Part shown: positions 24,064-33,422 of the stretch, piece after piece | Layout of the letters: every line of letters begins with the position of its first letter | Numbering within the stretch: position 1 is the stretch's first letter | Source: Planctomycetales bacterium 10988 | Lineage (GTDB): Bacteria > Planctomycetota > Planctomycetia > Pirellulales > Pb10988 | NCBI GenBank assembly: GCA_009664345.1 | Contig: CP043547.1 | Coordinates: forward strand, 4,430,709 to 4,494,708 | Reading direction: 5' to 3' | DNA length: 64,000 bases | Translations under genes and position numbers: made by a program | The notes under the pieces: generated by a model | Databases searched by the model: none | What the model saw: only the letters and a program-made list of their open reading frames with translations | Told to the model about the DNA's origin: nothing

Positions 24064-24921
24064 TTATTGAGAACATGCCGCTTTGGCCGCAATCACGATT
24101 CCACCTAAGGTCAAATGTGGCACATGGCGTGCCCCGTTTCCAAGGGCCTTCGCAATCAACGCACTCGCCCCGCCGGTGATGAAAACGTCAGGCTCCTGGG
24201 ATAAATCGCGTTGCAATTGCACAATCAATTCGCGGATGGCCCCGACGGCTCCCCAAAAGATCCCGCCTCGCATCGCCTCGATCGTCGAACGGCCGAGCGG
24301 CTCCGGCGGAACTTCTAAATAATGAAAGCTAACCCGAGGGAGCATATCGGTGCGGAGTCGCAAACCTTCTGCCGCCGTCGTGAGGCCAGCAAGAATGGCC
24401 CCGCCTTCGAAGGCTCCCTCCGCGCTGAGACGATCGACAGTGATTGCCGTTCCCAGGTCGACGATGATCGCCGCGCGATCGGGAGCCCGCAAACAATTCG
24501 CCGCGGTGGCCGCCGCCAGGCGATCCTTGCCAACGCGGTCCGGCTGCTCCAATTCGATCTTGATCGGGAAATGCTCATGCGAAAGCAGGTGAATTCGCAA
24601 GTCTTCGCCATCGGAAGGAGCCATCTGCCGCAATGCCCGGCGTAATTGCATGGTCGCCGCTTGATTGACACTCGCGATCCACCAATCCACTCCATTGACG
24701 GGCGTCTCCAAGTTCAGCCCCTGGGCGATGCCGCTAAAACTTTCTTCCGGCCCTAGGGAAAGCCACGATTCCGGCTCCGGCAGTTGTGAAGACTTTCCTG
24801 CAGAAAGGTTGGCGAAAGGCTGGGCATAGCGGCCAAACTTGAGTCGGCTATTTCCCAAGTCCGCCGCAATCAAAGGGCGTGCGGAACCGTGCTCCGCCTT
24901 GTTCGATCCCGCATCACTCAT
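24064..24921 (-). CDS. coaX: Type III pantothenate kinase
   Basis: The 285-residue product has the CoaX signatures IAADLGNSRLK near residue 20, GKDRLAAATAA and VDLGTAITVD near the middle, and a GGAILAGL-type glycine loop. It phosphorylates pantothenate in the first step of coenzyme A synthesis. The start at 24921 overlaps the obg stop by 4 nt, so translation is coupled. The MnmE-like gene follows by 29 nt. Confidence 0.9.
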   Translation of the reverse strand: MSDAGSNKAEHGSARPLIAADLGNSRLKFGRYAQPFANLSAGKSSQLPEPESWLSLGPEESFSGIAQGLNLETPVNGVDWWIASVNQAATMQLRRALRQMAPSDGEDLRIHLLSHEHFPIKIELEQPDRVGKDRLAAATAANCLRAPDRAAIIVDLGTAITVDRLSAEGAFEGGAILAGLTTAAEGLRLRTDMLPRVSFHYLEVPPEPLGRSTIEAMRGGIFWGAVGAIRELIVQLQRDLSQEPDVFITGGASALIAKALGNGARHVPHLTLGGIVIAAKAACSQ

Positions 24922-25928
24922 GAGAACGAATCCACTTTCGTTTGCTCATCCAAGGTATGGAGGATAGCCCGCAGGAGTTGGTTGAGGCCTTCGCCTGTGA
25001 CGGCGGAAATGCCCCAAACCTTGCGACCGAGCTTCTCTTCAAACTGTTCACGAACGACTTTGCCGGCGGGCAGGTCCTGCTTGGTGATCGCCACCAACTC
25101 CGGGCGTGCGCCGAGTTCTTCCGAGTGCATGCTGATTTCGTGGCGAATCGCTTGATAATTTTCCCAAGCTTCGGTGCCATCAAGCGGCTCCGGTTCGACG
25201 AGATGGACCAAAATGCCCGCCCGTTCGATATGCCGCAAGAACTCATGCCCAAGCCCCGCCCCTTGATGGGCCCCTTCGATCAGTCCGGGGATATCGGCCA
25301 TGACAAAGGATCGTTCGAGATCAACCTGCACCATGCCGAGATGGGGATATTTCGTAGTAAAAGGATAATTCGCGATCTCCGGGCGTGCCCGCGAAACCCG
25401 GCTGAGGAGGGTACTTTTGCCGGCATTCGGCTTGCCGAGTAGTCCGACATCAGCGATGACCTTGAGTTCCAGCAGAATTCGCTTGCTTTCGCCTTCTTGG
25501 CCAGGCGTCGTCTGCCGCGGGGCACGATTGGTCGAACTTTTGAAATGCGTATTCCCAAACCCGCCGCGACCGCCTTGGGCGATGATGACCTGTTCGCCCT
25601 CTTGCGTCAGGTCCTTAATGACGAAGCCTTCGTCGGCATCGCGGATCAAAGTTCCCGGAGGAACTTTGAGAAGCAAGTCCTGACCATTGCGGCCTTTACG
25701 ATTGGCTGGACCGCCAGCCTTTCCGCGTTCGGCTCGCCAGTGTTTTTGATGAACGAAGGCGTTGAGGTGATCGACGCCTGCCTCGGCTTGCAGAATCACA
25801 CTGCCGCCGTTGCCACCATCGCCGCCATCGGGTCCGCCTTTGGGAACGAATTTTTCTCGGCGAAAGCTGAAGCATCCCTGACCACCGGACCCCGCCTCAA
25901 CCTCAATTTCAATATGATCTAAAAACAT
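24918..25928 (-). CDS. obg: Obg/CgtA ribosome-associated GTPase
   Basis: The 336 residues begin MFLDHIEIEVEAGSGGQGC, the Gly-rich Obg fold (residues ~1-158). A G domain follows: GKPNAGKSTLLS, a DIPGLIEGA loop, TKQDLP in place of NKxD, and SAVTGEG. Obg acts in late 50S assembly and stress response. TKQD is a known variation in Obg. The gene lies near rpmA, as in many bacteria, though 258 nt separate them here and rplU is not next to rpmA. Confidence 0.95.
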   Translation of the reverse strand: MFLDHIEIEVEAGSGGQGCFSFRREKFVPKGGPDGGDGGNGGSVILQAEAGVDHLNAFVHQKHWRAERGKAGGPANRKGRNGQDLLLKVPPGTLIRDADEGFVIKDLTQEGEQVIIAQGGRGGFGNTHFKSSTNRAPRQTTPGQEGESKRILLELKVIADVGLLGKPNAGKSTLLSRVSRARPEIANYPFTTKYPHLGMVQVDLERSFVMADIPGLIEGAHQGAGLGHEFLRHIERAGILVHLVEPEPLDGTEAWENYQAIRHEISMHSEELGARPELVAITKQDLPAGKVVREQFEEKLGRKVWGISAVTGEGLNQLLRAILHTLDEQTKVDSFS

Positions 25929-26186
25929 AATATTGTTTCCTTAAGGAACGCTCGTGAAGGAAAAGGAAGGGAGGCTCGGCGGAAAGAAAACCCGCGCAGC
26001 AAAGAACCCGGCGTCATCGCTGGGGATTTCGCGGAAAACCTTCAATAAGCGAACTTATTGACGAAAGGCAAACCTGCCTGGATCGGTTTTCCACAAACAC
26101 ATCAAGCGTTGTGAGCCGGATTCATCCATGAAATTCGGAAGACTCGGGTTGCTGAAGGGGACAATTTCAGCAGGGGGAGGGGGCGA

Positions 26187-26456
26187 CTAGTTCGCTTCCG
26201 TGGCACCGTTTTCGGCGGCAACCACATTGATGCGGCGGCCTTGGCGATCGAACTTCACCGTGCCATCGACCAAGGCGAACAGCGTGTAATCACGACCTTG
26301 TCCGACGCCAAAGCCGGGGAAAAATCGATTGCCGCACTGACGCACGAGGATATTTCCAGCGCGAACTTCTTGTCCGCCGTAACGTTTTACCCCTCGTCGC
26401 TGTGCGTTGGAATCGCGACCGTTGCGACTAGAGCCTTGCCCTTTCTTATGAGCCAT
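26187..26456 (-). CDS. rpmA: 50S ribosomal protein L27
   Basis: The product begins [20 protein letters not shown] and continues with [14 protein letters not shown] and [12 protein letters not shown], the normal L27 sequence. The frame opens earlier at 26612, but the ATG at 26456 has AAGGAAGG upstream and gives the standard start. The N-terminal tail reaches the peptidyl transferase centre. The usual partner rplU is not encoded in the adjacent 230 nt. Confidence 0.96.
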   Translation of the reverse strand: MAHKKGQGSSRNGRDSNAQRRGVKRYGGQEVRAGNILVRQCGNRFFPGFGVGQGRDYTLFALVDGTVKFDRQGRRINVVAAENGATEAN

Positions 26457-26685
26457 GACAGTACCTTCCTTCACGCTCTCGGGCAACCAAAATCGCACCC
26501 ACGAGCAGCTAACAAGAATAAGAGTATAAAATTTCTCGACAAGAGCATGCCGAGCCTTGCTCTGGTTCAAAGTAAGATTTCGTATTTTAAAGGGGGATCG
26601 GCATTTGGTCAAGCGACCTGAACTTGTTTTTGTAGGGAAAAAAGAACTTTACCGAATATTCCCCCGACCTCCCTTTCGTGCCATT

Positions 26686-28026
26686 TTATTCCGATTCGCC
26701 GAGTTCTTTTACGGCATACAGTGTTTCGTAGGCCCGCAGATAAATGATCCCATTCACCAAAGCCGGCGTGGCGTAAAAGATTCCCGGCAAATGGTTTCTG
26801 GCGAGAACTTTGCCTTCCTTCCCTGCCTCAACTACCACGCATTCGCCTTCGTAGTTCAGGAAGTAGACCTTGCCATTTCCGGCCACGACCGAGGCATGGA
26901 CCTCGCTGGGGCAAAGCCGTTGCTTCCAATAAGGCTCGCCGGTTTGCAAGTCGATACACATGCCGATGCCATCGTTGCGGATCAAATAGACCAAGCCTTG
27001 GTAGATTACCGGGGTCGAGGAATCCGGTGAAGTTCGACGGTGATTCCACAGACGTTTTTCCGGCGAGATTTGTCCTTTAGGAAGCTTGGAAAGATCAAGC
27101 GCCAACATGTGCCCCAGGGTTCCACCGCCGGGATTCCCCGAGGTGCCAACCAAAATAGTTCCGCTAAAGATCGGCGAGGCAACAATCCGCCCTTTGGTGT
27201 AATCAATGCCAAAGCCGCCGCTGACCCAATATTCTTCACCCGTTTCCAAGTTATAGGAATTCACATGGTCCGCTCCGGCAACCACCACCTCGGTCCGTTC
27301 GGGCCGTTGCAAAATCATCGGCGTGGAATAAGCATCGTTGCCATCATCAACCGCGGGATAGCGCCGCTCTTTCCGCCAACGGACTTTCCCGGTGGTCTTA
27401 TCAAGGGCAATCACGAACGAAGCCCCTTTGGTCAAGGTCGGCAAGTAGATCGTCTCTCCCCATAATCGCGGAGAGGAACCCATCCCGAAGCGAATCTTGT
27501 ATTCGCCATATTGTTTGACAAGGTCGTGTTGCCAAAGCAGTTCGCCATTGCGATCCAAGCAGGCAATCACGCCGGTTCCGAAGAAGGCACAAACACAATC
27601 TTCATCGGCCACCACCGTCGGAGTCGCGGCATTATGGCGATAAACATAAAGATTCGCGGGGCCATCGGCGGCCAGCACCCCGCTACCGATTTCGCGTTCC
27701 CAAAGGAGTTGCCCCTCTTCCCGATCAATGGCAAGCACCCACATCGAGCGATCCGCCAACTGCGTCGTCAGATAAATCCGGTCTTCGGTCACGACCGGGG
27801 AGCTATTGCCACGCGGTGGAAGATCGAGCTTCCAAAGCAAATTCGTATTCTCCGACCACTTCGCCGGCAGCACGGTTGTATCCGTTTCCGCCACGCCTTG
27901 GCCCGTCGCTCCACGAAAACCCGGCCAGGTCTCCGCCTGCAATCCGGTTGCCGAGAGCAAAACAAGGCAAACGACACTCCAACCCATCGTCACGCCGGGC
28001 ATCCATTTCCGTGGTCCAAAGCTCAT
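26686..28026 (-). CDS. Secreted PQQ-like beta-propeller protein
   Basis: The 446-residue product has a signal peptide over residues ~1-31 (hydrophobic VCLVLLSATGLQA). Then come W-rich propeller blades, with WPGFRGATGQG, LLWKLDLPPRGNSSP, VLAIDREEGQLLWERE, FVIALDKTTGKVRW and IDLQTGEPYWKQ. These GxxLW and TGKxxW repeats are typical of PQQ/outer membrane-assembly-like propellers common in Planctomycetota. No dehydrogenase residues were recognised, so a binding or structural role is as likely as an enzyme. It is divergent from the Gfo/Idh gene. Confidence 0.85.
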   Translation of the reverse strand: MSFGPRKWMPGVTMGWSVVCLVLLSATGLQAETWPGFRGATGQGVAETDTTVLPAKWSENTNLLWKLDLPPRGNSSPVVTEDRIYLTTQLADRSMWVLAIDREEGQLLWEREIGSGVLAADGPANLYVYRHNAATPTVVADEDCVCAFFGTGVIACLDRNGELLWQHDLVKQYGEYKIRFGMGSSPRLWGETIYLPTLTKGASFVIALDKTTGKVRWRKERRYPAVDDGNDAYSTPMILQRPERTEVVVAGADHVNSYNLETGEEYWVSGGFGIDYTKGRIVASPIFSGTILVGTSGNPGGGTLGHMLALDLSKLPKGQISPEKRLWNHRRTSPDSSTPVIYQGLVYLIRNDGIGMCIDLQTGEPYWKQRLCPSEVHASVVAGNGKVYFLNYEGECVVVEAGKEGKVLARNHLPGIFYATPALVNGIIYLRAYETLYAVKELGESE

Positions 28027-28238
28027 CGCACTATCCTTTTGGGCTTGGAAGTCAAGAAGTCGAAAAATTACCTGAATCTCCTCAGCCCCCGATTATCTCT
28101 AGAATCCAGATTTTCGGCAATGGGAACTTTTCCCTTTCTCCTCCTTGCCCCTCGCTGCTGGACGAGAACTCTTCAAAAGGCTACCGTTGGGAATGTGATA
28201 GCAACATCAATCAACAACGAAACATTAAAGGGAACAGA

Positions 28239-29231
28239 ATGGATCGGAAAGTTCGTTGGGGAGTTTTAAGTACGGCGAAGATCGGCACCAAGCAAGTCCT
28301 GCCGGCGATGCAAGATTGCCAGTTCGCCGAGCTCGTCGCCATCTCATCACGCAATCTGGAGAAAGCGAAGGAAGAGGCCGCCTTGCTCGATATTCCCAAG
28401 GCATACGCGAGCTATGAGGAACTCCTGGCCGATCCAGAAATCGACGCCATTTACAATCCGCTCCCCAATCATCTGCATGTGCCTTGGTCGATCAAAGCCC
28501 TCCAGGCGGGCAAGCACGTCCTTTGTGAAAAGCCGATCGGGCTCTCCAGCGAAGAAGGGAAGGAACTCGTCGAAGTCGGCAAAAAACATCCCCACTTGAA
28601 GCTCATGGAAGCCTTCATGTATCGCCATCATCCCCAATGGCAACAAGCTAAAAACTGGCTGGCTGAGGAAAAAATCGGCAAGCTGCGAACGATTCAATGC
28701 TTCTTCTCCTACTTTAATCGCGATGCGGGAAACATTCGCAACAAACCCGATTACGGTGGCGGGGCGTTGATGGACATCGGTTGCTATCCGATTTCGCTTT
28801 CAAGGTTTCTCTTCCAAGCCGAACCGAAACGCGTCTGCGGCTGGATCGAAAACGACCCGGATTTTCACGTCGACCGCCTCTCTTCCGCCATGATGGACTT
28901 TGAAGAAGGCGTCGCTTCGTTCACCTGCTCCACGCAAGTCGCCCCTTATCAACGCGTCCATATCGTCGGCACCGAAGGGCGGATCGAAATCGAAATCCCC
29001 TTCAATGCCCCCATCGATCGCCCTTGCCGTCTTTGGCTGCAAATCGGCGTCGATATCACCGAATTTGCCATGAAGATTTGCAATCAATATACCATTCAAG
29101 CCGACCTCTTCTCTCAGGCGATCCTCGAAGACGAGCCCGTTCCGACCCCCATCGAAGACGCCATCGCCAATATGGAAGTGATCGAAGCCTTGCTAAAAAG
29201 CGGAAAAGAAAGCCAATGGATCGCAATCTAA
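28239..29231 (+). CDS. Gfo/Idh/MocA family oxidoreductase
   Basis: The 330-residue product begins MDRKVRWGVLSTAKIGTKQV, a Rossmann NAD(P) motif (WGVLSTAKIG). It has CEKPIGLSSEEGKEL, in which Lys of EKP is the conserved catalytic residue, and MEAFMYRHHPQW and GGGALMDIGCYPIS from the C-terminal domain. Members oxidise or reduce sugars and sugar alcohols. The ORF opens far upstream, but the ATG at 28239 follows GGGAACAG and gives the standard start. The hydrolase gene follows 29 nt later. Confidence 0.92.
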   Translation: MDRKVRWGVLSTAKIGTKQVLPAMQDCQFAELVAISSRNLEKAKEEAALLDIPKAYASYEELLADPEIDAIYNPLPNHLHVPWSIKALQAGKHVLCEKPIGLSSEEGKELVEVGKKHPHLKLMEAFMYRHHPQWQQAKNWLAEEKIGKLRTIQCFFSYFNRDAGNIRNKPDYGGGALMDIGCYPISLSRFLFQAEPKRVCGWIENDPDFHVDRLSSAMMDFEEGVASFTCSTQVAPYQRVHIVGTEGRIEIEIPFNAPIDRPCRLWLQIGVDITEFAMKICNQYTIQADLFSQAILEDEPVPTPIEDAIANMEVIEALLKSGKESQWIAI

Positions 29232-29260
29232 TCCGCGAATTTTGAAGAGTGCCCCATGCG

Positions 29261-30145
29261 ATGAACATAGAAACCTCCACTCCGCCGGAATCCAAAAAAA
29301 CCTGCCGCTGGCAACTCTACCTGCTGAAAGCGGGCAGAGTGGTGCTCTTCTCCTATCTAGGAATTGTGCTTGTGTTAATGTTCTTGGAAAACTCGATGGT
29401 ATACGTCCCCGCTCGCTATCCCGAAGGCGATTGGGAACCCCATGGTTTCCCACGCGAAGAAGTTTGCTTCGAATCGAAAGACGGCACCGCCCTCTATGGC
29501 TGGTACATTCCCCACGAAGAGCCGATCGCCACGGTCCTCTTTTGCTATGGAAATGGGGGAAACCTCACCTTTCGTCAAGACATGATCCGCACGCTGCACA
29601 ACGAAGTCGGCGTGAACTTGATGCTCTTTGACTATCGCGGCTATGGCAAAAGCGAAGGAAAAATCTCCGAGCAAGGGTTTTATCAAGACGCCCGTGCCGC
29701 CAGGAAATGGCTCGCGGAACGCACACAAACCCCAGAAAAGCAAATAGTACTTTTTGGAAGGTCTCTCGGCGGAGCCGTCGCGACCGAGCTAGCCACGACC
29801 GACGGAACCCCAGCCTTGATTTTGGAAAGTACCTTCACTTCCTTGCCGGATGTCGCCGCCACGATCTTCCCTTGGCTTCCTGTTCATTGGCTGATGCGAA
29901 ATCAATACCGTTCCAAGGAAAAGATCCCCAACTACCAAGGTCCGGTCCTTTACAGCCACGGCGATCAAGACGATTTGATTCCGCTCAGCATGGGCGAAGA
30001 ACTCTACGAAACGATCCCCGGCGAGAAGAAATTTTATCTGGTCAAAGGAGGAGATCATAATACGCTTCCTCCAGAGGAATATTATCAACAAATGCGAGAA
30101 TTTCTCCGCGAACACGTCCCCATCTTGAAGGAAGAAACCCCATGA
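29261..30145 (+). CDS. Membrane-anchored alpha/beta hydrolase (BEM46-like)
   Basis: About 294 residues. An N-terminal membrane anchor (VVLFSYLGIVLVLMFLE) is followed by an alpha/beta hydrolase domain. GNGGNL forms the oxyanion loop, Ser lies in FGRSLGGA, Asp in HGDQDDLIP and His in GGDHNTLP. The domain order matches BEM46-type hydrolases. An in-frame GTG at 29249 would add four residues. A palindrome copy (29742-29755) lies in the coding sequence just before the nucleophile elbow. Substrate unknown. It overlaps the next gene by 4 nt. Confidence 0.85.
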   Translation: MNIETSTPPESKKTCRWQLYLLKAGRVVLFSYLGIVLVLMFLENSMVYVPARYPEGDWEPHGFPREEVCFESKDGTALYGWYIPHEEPIATVLFCYGNGGNLTFRQDMIRTLHNEVGVNLMLFDYRGYGKSEGKISEQGFYQDARAARKWLAERTQTPEKQIVLFGRSLGGAVATELATTDGTPALILESTFTSLPDVAATIFPWLPVHWLMRNQYRSKEKIPNYQGPVLYSHGDQDDLIPLSMGEELYETIPGEKKFYLVKGGDHNTLPPEEYYQQMREFLREHVPILKEETP

Positions 30146-30630
30146 TTGACCAACGCCACTTAGCCGTTTATTTAGATGATCACAACGCCCTGATGACCGC
30201 CGAAAAAGAGTTGCTCGAACGTACCCGAGGCGAAAACCCGCAGCCTCCCTTGGGGCCGTTCCTTTCCGATTGCCGCATGGCCGTGCAGGAGCAACAAAAT
30301 ATCATTCAACAACTGCTGACCCGACTGGGCGAATCTCCCAATTTAATTAAACAAGGAGCCGCCTGGATGGCAGAGAAAGTGGGTCGCTTCAAACCAAACG
30401 CTTCCTTGTTGGAATATTCCCCGCTCAGCCGCGTTTTGGAACTCGAAACGCTTTTTCTAGCAGCACAAGAACGTGGCCTTTGCTGGCAAACCCTTTCCCA
30501 TGTCTTACACGATGAAGTGGAGTTTTCGCAATTCACCTTTCGCGACTATGAACAACAAGCCATTCAACAAGCCGAAACATTAAAAAGCCACTACTTCGAA
30601 TCCACCTTAGAAGCTTTTAAACAAAAATAG
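30142..30630 (+). CDS. Helical-bundle protein, coupled to the hydrolase
   Basis: The 162-residue product is all-helical with no signal peptide. Stretches such as LDDHNALMTAEKELLERT, QEQQNIIQQLLTRLG and LSHVLHDEVEFSQFTFRDY suggest a four-helix bundle like the ferritin-like/DUF892 class. The conserved Glu/His pattern of an iron site is not obvious. It begins inside the hydrolase stop (4-nt overlap), so the pair is coupled. It is convergent with the first island gene, 21 nt away. Confidence 0.6.
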   Translation: MIDQRHLAVYLDDHNALMTAEKELLERTRGENPQPPLGPFLSDCRMAVQEQQNIIQQLLTRLGESPNLIKQGAAWMAEKVGRFKPNASLLEYSPLSRVLELETLFLAAQERGLCWQTLSHVLHDEVEFSQFTFRDYEQQAIQQAETLKSHYFESTLEAFKQK

Positions 30631-30651
30631 AAAGTGGAAAATCAGAAACGA

Positions 30652-31200
30652 TTAACCAAATCTTTCATTAAGAAGATAGTTTACCACGACCCCAATAGTG
30701 ACTGCCAACATGAGAGCGGTAAAGAGATACAGAGCCAACCTATGTATCAACTTTGAATAGATATAGGAAGCCGTTAAAAGAAGCGAGTAAAGAAAATAAA
30801 ATTCTCTTACCGTAGGATCATCATCAAGGCTACTAAAAAATTTAAATAATCCCAGCAAGTAAGCGATCGCTAGAAAATAGCCAAGCAAGGTTTGAAAACG
30901 AAGTTGAAGATTCGTCTTCAAACGAAAGATCGGAGTACCGCTCCGAAAATAGCTCCCTAAAGCCTTCACGGGGACCAAAATAAAATCTAACGGATTGATC
31001 TGCCGTTTGCCGTAACCAAAATAAATAGAAAGAGAATAAAGAGTAGAGATCGAGATACAATAATTGATACCATAGATCTTTGAATCACTGTAGGAAAAAA
31101 ACTCAGAGCAACCCGCAGCCAAGATAAGAAGAACAAGAATGCCGACACCGGAAATCATCAACCAAATGGCATCTTTCACACTCATTTGATACTGTTCCAT
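30652..31200 (-). CDS. Island membrane protein 1 (four membrane segments)
   Basis: The 182-residue protein has about four hydrophobic segments. It begins near QMSVKDAIWLMISG, has IYFGYGKRQINPLDF in a loop and SLLLTASYIYSKLI toward the end. These words recur in the gene at 31373-32002 (NRDAIWLLLS, IYFSRGKKPINLID, SLLLVAHYIYAKLI), so the two are paralogues. No family was recognised. Base composition is AT-richer than flanks. It is the last of three co-directed genes. Confidence 0.65.
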   Translation of the reverse strand: MEQYQMSVKDAIWLMISGVGILVLLILAAGCSEFFSYSDSKIYGINYCISISTLYSLSIYFGYGKRQINPLDFILVPVKALGSYFRSGTPIFRLKTNLQLRFQTLLGYFLAIAYLLGLFKFFSSLDDDPTVREFYFLYSLLLTASYIYSKLIHRLALYLFTALMLAVTIGVVVNYLLNERFG

Positions 31201-31372
31201 ATCCCACCCTCAACCTGCAGCTACATCGCTTTTCGTTCATAAGACCGCTCTATCAGCCACTGAGCATAATGATATAAACTACTTTTGCCTAGAACCCCTC
31301 TTCTCTCATGATTGACTCCCTACCGTTCAACACCTCCAAGCAATTTGCCAACCATCTTCTTCCGTCAAATCT

Positions 31373-32002
31373 TCAAGCCCTATAACCCAATAAATATGGA
31401 ATCCGGTACGCCATAAACCTTTTGGTAAAATAATAAAAGGGTCCTCCTCCTTGAAGAGCATTTATAAGAATTCCAAGCGTGAGTAGAAATGCGATCGCAG
31501 TGAGGATATAAAGCAGAATTTTAGGAATAAGCTTTGCATAAATGTAATGCGCAACTAAAAGTAATGAGTAACTTCTAAAGAATTCTTTAGTATTGTTGTT
31601 ATAATGGGATTCTGTAAAAAAATTATGTAATCCTAAAACATAGGCAACAATTATAAAATATCCTAGAAATGATCTCAGATTCATCTGAATATTCATATTG
31701 AGACTTGACTCGGAGGTACTCTGGTTTTGAGGATGGTTAAGATAGTTGTTAATCGAGTCAATCAAGTTGATCGGTTTCTTGCCACGACTGAAGTAAATCG
31801 AAAGCGAATAGATTATAAAAATAGATAGAATGTAAAAATCAAGATAAATATCTCTTTGGTACCATCGGTGGAGAAAATGTCTATAAAAACTAAAAATGCT
31901 TGCATAACATTCGAAAAGCAACCATGAAACAAAGCAGGAAAGGAGTAACCAAATTGCATCTCTGTTACTGATTTGGTACTTCTCATACTTGATTCTTACC
32001 AT
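31373..32002 (-). CDS. Island membrane protein 2, paralogue of the neighbours
   Basis: The 209-residue protein again has about four membrane segments. It shares with the previous gene RDAIWLLLS, IYSLSIYF, a GKK-x-IN loop, LGYFIIVAYVLGL and the AHYIYAKLIPKILLY segment. The middle loop (NYLNHPQNQSTSESSLN) is polar and unique. Codons are strikingly AT-rich against the flanking genes, which suggests acquisition or relaxed selection. There is no sign of a channel or transporter motif. The gap to gene 1 (31201-31372) is AT-rich with no gene. Confidence 0.65.
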   Translation of the reverse strand: MVRIKYEKYQISNRDAIWLLLSCFVSWLLFECYASIFSFYRHFLHRWYQRDIYLDFYILSIFIIYSLSIYFSRGKKPINLIDSINNYLNHPQNQSTSESSLNMNIQMNLRSFLGYFIIVAYVLGLHNFFTESHYNNNTKEFFRSYSLLLVAHYIYAKLIPKILLYILTAIAFLLTLGILINALQGGGPFYYFTKRFMAYRIPYLLGYRA

Positions 32003-32021
32003 ATACTGCCTATCTCTAAAG

Positions 32022-32528
32022 TCAGTTTGACTTCAATAAAATCATCAAGAGATGGAAGGTCCAAAACGTCCAAGTTAAAATTAAGAGTATAAGCAATAAC
32101 TCTTTCGGGATTAGCTGGCTATAAAGATAGCAAGCCAGAAGCATAAATGCGTATATTAAAAATACTGGAAGCAATTCACCGAAGAGTTGCGCTATCGCAA
32201 AAAGTAAAATAAAACAGCTAAACAGAGTCAGAAGCGTTTTTAAGTCAACTTGTATCGAGGTTTTAAACAGTTGAAGTAACTCAGAAAAGCTTGTTACACT
32301 CCAGAGATGATCTTTCTTACAAATTCGGCAAGGTAAGCAAATCGTAAGTAGAAGAACTATTGGCGCGAGATAATGGGGAACAAAATGGACATTGAGCGAT
32401 ATTAGTAGGGGCGCCATTAGCAGATTATAAGCAGTATTTAATACAAAAGGCCCTACAATGATCACTACGATCATGCAAAGTCTAGGCCAGTTTGTTTTTT
32501 GTTCATACACGGTAGCTGTCTTACGCAC
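32022..32528 (-). CDS. Island membrane protein 3, more diverged paralogue
   Basis: The 168-residue protein has several hydrophobic segments. Its last half, LACYLYSQLIPKELLLILL, aligns with AHYIYAKLIPKILLYIL of gene 2, while the N-terminal half differs and contains CLPCRICKKDHLW. It is encoded 19 nt upstream of gene 2 in the same direction. Function is unknown. The common C-terminal segment suggests a shared partner or site. Confidence 0.6.
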   Translation of the reverse strand: MRKTATVYEQKTNWPRLCMIVVIIVGPFVLNTAYNLLMAPLLISLNVHFVPHYLAPIVLLLTICLPCRICKKDHLWSVTSFSELLQLFKTSIQVDLKTLLTLFSCFILLFAIAQLFGELLPVFLIYAFMLLACYLYSQLIPKELLLILLILTWTFWTFHLLMILLKSN

Positions 32529-32533
32529 ACAAG

Positions 32534-33217
32534 CTAGCCATTGTAGGTGGCTTGGAGGTTGGTAAGGCGATTGTGAGAATCGAACTCGGCGCGGAAGTAG
32601 GGTTGATCTTGATAGGCGGCGAGAATGTTGTTTCCTTCTTCCTGAATCGTTAACTGATAGGCCCGGAAGTAGGAGGTGACCGCGAGGCGGTGATTGGTGA
32701 GTTCGAAGGCTTGAATCGCTTGGACACAGATTTGCGGCATCCGCATGAGCGGGTCTTCAAGTTGCAATTGAAGCTGCGGATCATCGATCAACAACAGGGC
32801 CGAACCGCCGCCATAAGGCCCTAAATAATAGGCTCTTCCCAGACCGAAACCGACCGCGATCGCCGCAATGGCATGAGCATTCACTTCCTCCAAAGAGAGC
32901 AGCGGCTCGGTAAATTCACGGATTTGATGCTCTTCGCCATAGGCTTTCAAATGTTGAGCGGAGGTCAGTTGCTCGGCGGGAATATTGCTTTCTTGATTGG
33001 CCCACGCCCAGAGCCAGGTTCCTTCCACGGTGGCTTCCGTTCCCACAATGCCGGCATGCCAAGTGATCGGCTCGGGCAAATCCTTTCCGAAGGTTAGCTC
33101 TCCGGTAAGTTTATTGTAATTCCAAGGGTGATTTCCGATGCGGTCGGCGAGCAACAGTTGGCGATCAAAAGAGAAAATCGCATGCTGAAGAAAAAGGTTT
33201 TGAAAAGTGTCGCTCAT
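32534..33217 (-). CDS. Soluble DUF6882-like hypothetical protein
   Basis: The 227-residue protein has no signal peptide or membrane segment. It shows W-rich words (TWLWAWANQESNIP), a HAIAAIAVGFGLG helix and a terminal RAEFDSHNRLTNLQA. These resemble my memory of DUF6882, a family of unknown role seen near toxin and defence genes, but the match is tentative. It lies 5 nt upstream of island protein 3 and may be its operon mate. Confidence 0.5.
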   Translation of the reverse strand: MSDTFQNLFLQHAIFSFDRQLLLADRIGNHPWNYNKLTGELTFGKDLPEPITWHAGIVGTEATVEGTWLWAWANQESNIPAEQLTSAQHLKAYGEEHQIREFTEPLLSLEEVNAHAIAAIAVGFGLGRAYYLGPYGGGSALLLIDDPQLQLQLEDPLMRMPQICVQAIQAFELTNHRLAVTSYFRAYQLTIQEEGNNILAAYQDQPYFRAEFDSHNRLTNLQATYNG

Positions 33218-33310
33218 CGTGTCCCGCCCTCGATTTATCTGTAAATGTTAATAAAAAATTTTACTCCCTTGATTGTCACTAGTGTAAAGTTAGATGGCGG
33301 GCAAAACAAG

Positions 33311-33348
33311 AATCGGCTGAAAGGATGATCTCTTCCCCTCAGCCGATT
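33311..33348 (-). terminator. Hairpin downstream of the SH3 protein gene
   Basis: AATCGGCTGA (33311-33320) pairs exactly with TCAGCCGATT (33339-33348), a 10-bp stem. A weak T-rich stretch follows on the minus strand. It lies in the gap after the minus-strand SH3 gene. Confidence 0.6.
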
Positions 33349-33422
33349 TCAATAGAATCGTCGGTCGATAAAGTGTCAGATTTTTATTGAACGTTGATAG
33401 CTCTCTATATTTATAAATTTAG

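Noticed and set aside
30580-30600. TTAAAAAGCCACTACTT near the end of the helical-bundle gene
   Set aside because: It resembles the palindrome family but has five changed bases in the arms, so it was not counted.
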